This document shows positions 6,700 to 7,673 of a stretch of 7,673 bases of DNA, piece after piece. Made by a program: the position numbers and the translations under genes. Under the pieces are notes generated by a model. It saw nothing but the letters and a program-made list of their open reading frames with translations, had not been told where the DNA came from and did no database searches. The stretch covers positions 1-7,673 of the forward strand of contig CALIQN010000090.1 of assembly GCA_938044045.1 (NCBI GenBank), written 5' to 3'. Position 1 is the first letter of the stretch. Every line of letters starts with the position of its first letter. The DNA is from an uncultured Peptococcaceae bacterium (GTDB lineage: Bacteria > Bacillota > Peptococcia > Peptococcales > Peptococcaceae).

Positions 6700-6736
6700 A
6701 AAAAAGCACCGTAAACACAAGCTTGTATCTACGGTG
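6700..6736 (-). terminator. Rho-independent terminator of the AI-2E family gene
   Basis: On the minus strand the arms at 6736-6724 and 6719-6707 pair over 13 positions (two are G-U) around an AGCT loop. One C and then six T (6705-6700) follow. It begins 6 nt after the stop codon of the AI-2E gene and should separate that gene from the transporter operon. Confidence 0.9.
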
Positions 6737-6742
6737 TCTTGA

Positions 6743-7673
6743 TTAATCTTTTTCTGATGGTGTGTAGTGCGTTTCACCAACAGGTAAACCTGTCCTCAGC
6801 TCGCTAGAGGTCTCATCAATGCCTCTTTCCTTGAGCTTATACTCAACCAGCTCAGAAATGAGGGTATAAATCGTTGCGCCAAGAGGGACAAAGGTCAACA
6901 TCCCAACAAGTCCCATCAAGGTACCCCCAAGAGTAATGGCAACTAAAGTCCAAATCGCCGGTAAGCCCACAGAACCCCCAACCACTCGAGGATAAATGAT
7001 GTTGCCCTCAAATTGCTGTAAGATCACAAGAAAAATAAGGAAAATCAAGCCCTTCATCGGGTCAACTGACATGATGAGCAGGGAACTGACCAGCCCTGCC
7101 AAAAGCGCCCCCACAATCGGAATCAAATTGGCAAAACCAATCAACACGGAAACCATGGTCGTATAAGGCATACCAAGAATAGTCATACCGATAAAACACA
7201 AAACCCCTAAGATAACTGCCTCGGTCATCTGCCCTGTAATAAAGCTATAAAACTTTTGATAGGCAACTTGTCCAACATGAACAATTCTAATCGCTTGTTT
7301 TTTACCAAAGAAAGCATAAATGCCCATACGACTTTGGACATGAAGTAATTCCTTGTTGGCAAGAATATAAATGGCAAAGAAAAAGCCAATCACAATATTG
7401 GCGACCTGTCCAAAAACAGAGGTCACAAAACCAAAGGTCGCCCCTATTGTCGTCCCCACTGTCGTAAAGAAAGCAGTGATACGATCTTGATTCAAAAATT
7501 CCCTAAGATTCTTTTGCCACTCTTGATTTTGAAATTTCTCTTCATAATCATCAGGTAAGAGATCTTTAAGCCATTGATTTTTTTCCAAAATATCTTCTAA
7601 CCAATCACTAATCACAGTCACATAGTGCGGGATATTATTGGCAAAAAGAACAATCGCATTAACAACTTGTGGA
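6743..7673 (-). CDS. AI-2E family transporter, N-terminus beyond the window edge (partial)
   Basis: Multi-pass inner-membrane protein of the AI-2E/YdiK/PerM-like family (PF01594). Characterised members are linked to export of signals or solutes, or to ion antiport, so no substrate is assigned. Visible hallmarks are the hydrophobic segment ending IYILANKELL, then YQKFYSFITGQMTEAVILGVL, a membrane segment with GFANLIPIVGALLAG, the conserved QQFEGNIIYPRVVGGSVGLP, and a final membrane segment running into VPLGATIYTLI. A soluble region of about 50 residues (DWLEDILEKN... to about FLNQDRI) lies between the first visible hydrophobic stretch and the next, as is typical. A GTG at 7621 could be read as a start, but the frame continues upstream with family-like sequence (PQVVNAIVLFANNIPHYV) to the window edge and no ribosome site precedes the GTG. 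The gene is therefore cut off. At least 309 residues are present. The C-terminal tail is hydrophilic. Confidence 0.92.
   Translation of the reverse strand, partial: PQVVNAIVLFANNIPHYVTVISDWLEDILEKNQWLKDLLPDDYEEKFQNQEWQKNLREFLNQDRITAFFTTVGTTIGATFGFVTSVFGQVANIVIGFFFAIYILANKELLHVQSRMGIYAFFGKKQAIRIVHVGQVAYQKFYSFITGQMTEAVILGVLCFIGMTILGMPYTTMVSVLIGFANLIPIVGALLAGLVSSLLIMSVDPMKGLIFLIFLVILQQFEGNIIYPRVVGGSVGLPAIWTLVAITLGGTLMGLVGMLTFVPLGATIYTLISELVEYKLKERGIDETSSELRTGLPVGETHYTPSEKD

Noticed and set aside
6743..7673. Naming the AI-2E family gene as an autoinducer-2 exporter
   Set aside because: Family membership is clear, but members have different reported activities and no quorum-sensing gene is in the window, so the substrate is left open.

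Overview
The window looks like chromosomal DNA from a low-GC, Gram-positive-type anaerobe, most likely a Clostridia/Tissierellia-like member of the Firmicutes. The pointers are an S-layer-homology (SLH) surface protein, a lipoprotein-anchored ABC transporter of the TrpXYZ type common in Firmicutes, strong GGAGG-type ribosome binding sites, and A/T-rich codon use. I cannot name the genus from the sequence.

Layout. The left third (10-2541, + strand) is one large gene for an exported SLH-anchored protein. Its centre is an FMN_bind-type domain with an intact flavinylation motif (DAISGATLS), and Ig-like domains sit at its C-terminal end. It converges on a leftward gene block across a compact, symmetric, probably bidirectional terminator (2599-2633). 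The leftward block reads, in transcription order, substrate-binding lipoprotein (6565-5567), permease (5545-4655), ATPase (4655-3861) and acetate kinase ackA (3837-2641). Spacings are 21 nt, a 1-nt stop/start overlap and 23 nt, so this looks like one operon. Its likely promoter (TTGCAA-17-TAGAAT, 6647-6675) overlaps a 39-bp imperfect palindrome (6659-6697), a candidate operator. At the right edge, an AI-2E-family membrane protein gene (6743 to beyond 7673), also leftward, ends in its own strong hairpin terminator (6700-6736) and is therefore probably a separate unit. Its reading frame stays open to the window edge, so its N-terminus is missing.

How the genes may work together. The ABC genes form a complete importer: lipoprotein receptor, single permease and single ATPase. 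The family is often annotated as tryptophan/tyrosine transport, but the substrate cannot be read from sequence. AckA makes ATP from acetyl phosphate in fermentation, and its placement right behind a transporter is unusual enough to note. The SLH/FMN protein is predicted to carry covalent flavin outside the membrane. That would tie it to extracytoplasmic electron transfer and needs an ApbE flavin transferase encoded elsewhere.

No tRNA, rRNA, CRISPR array, insertion sequence or T-box leader was seen. No intergenic stretch exceeds about 180 bases.
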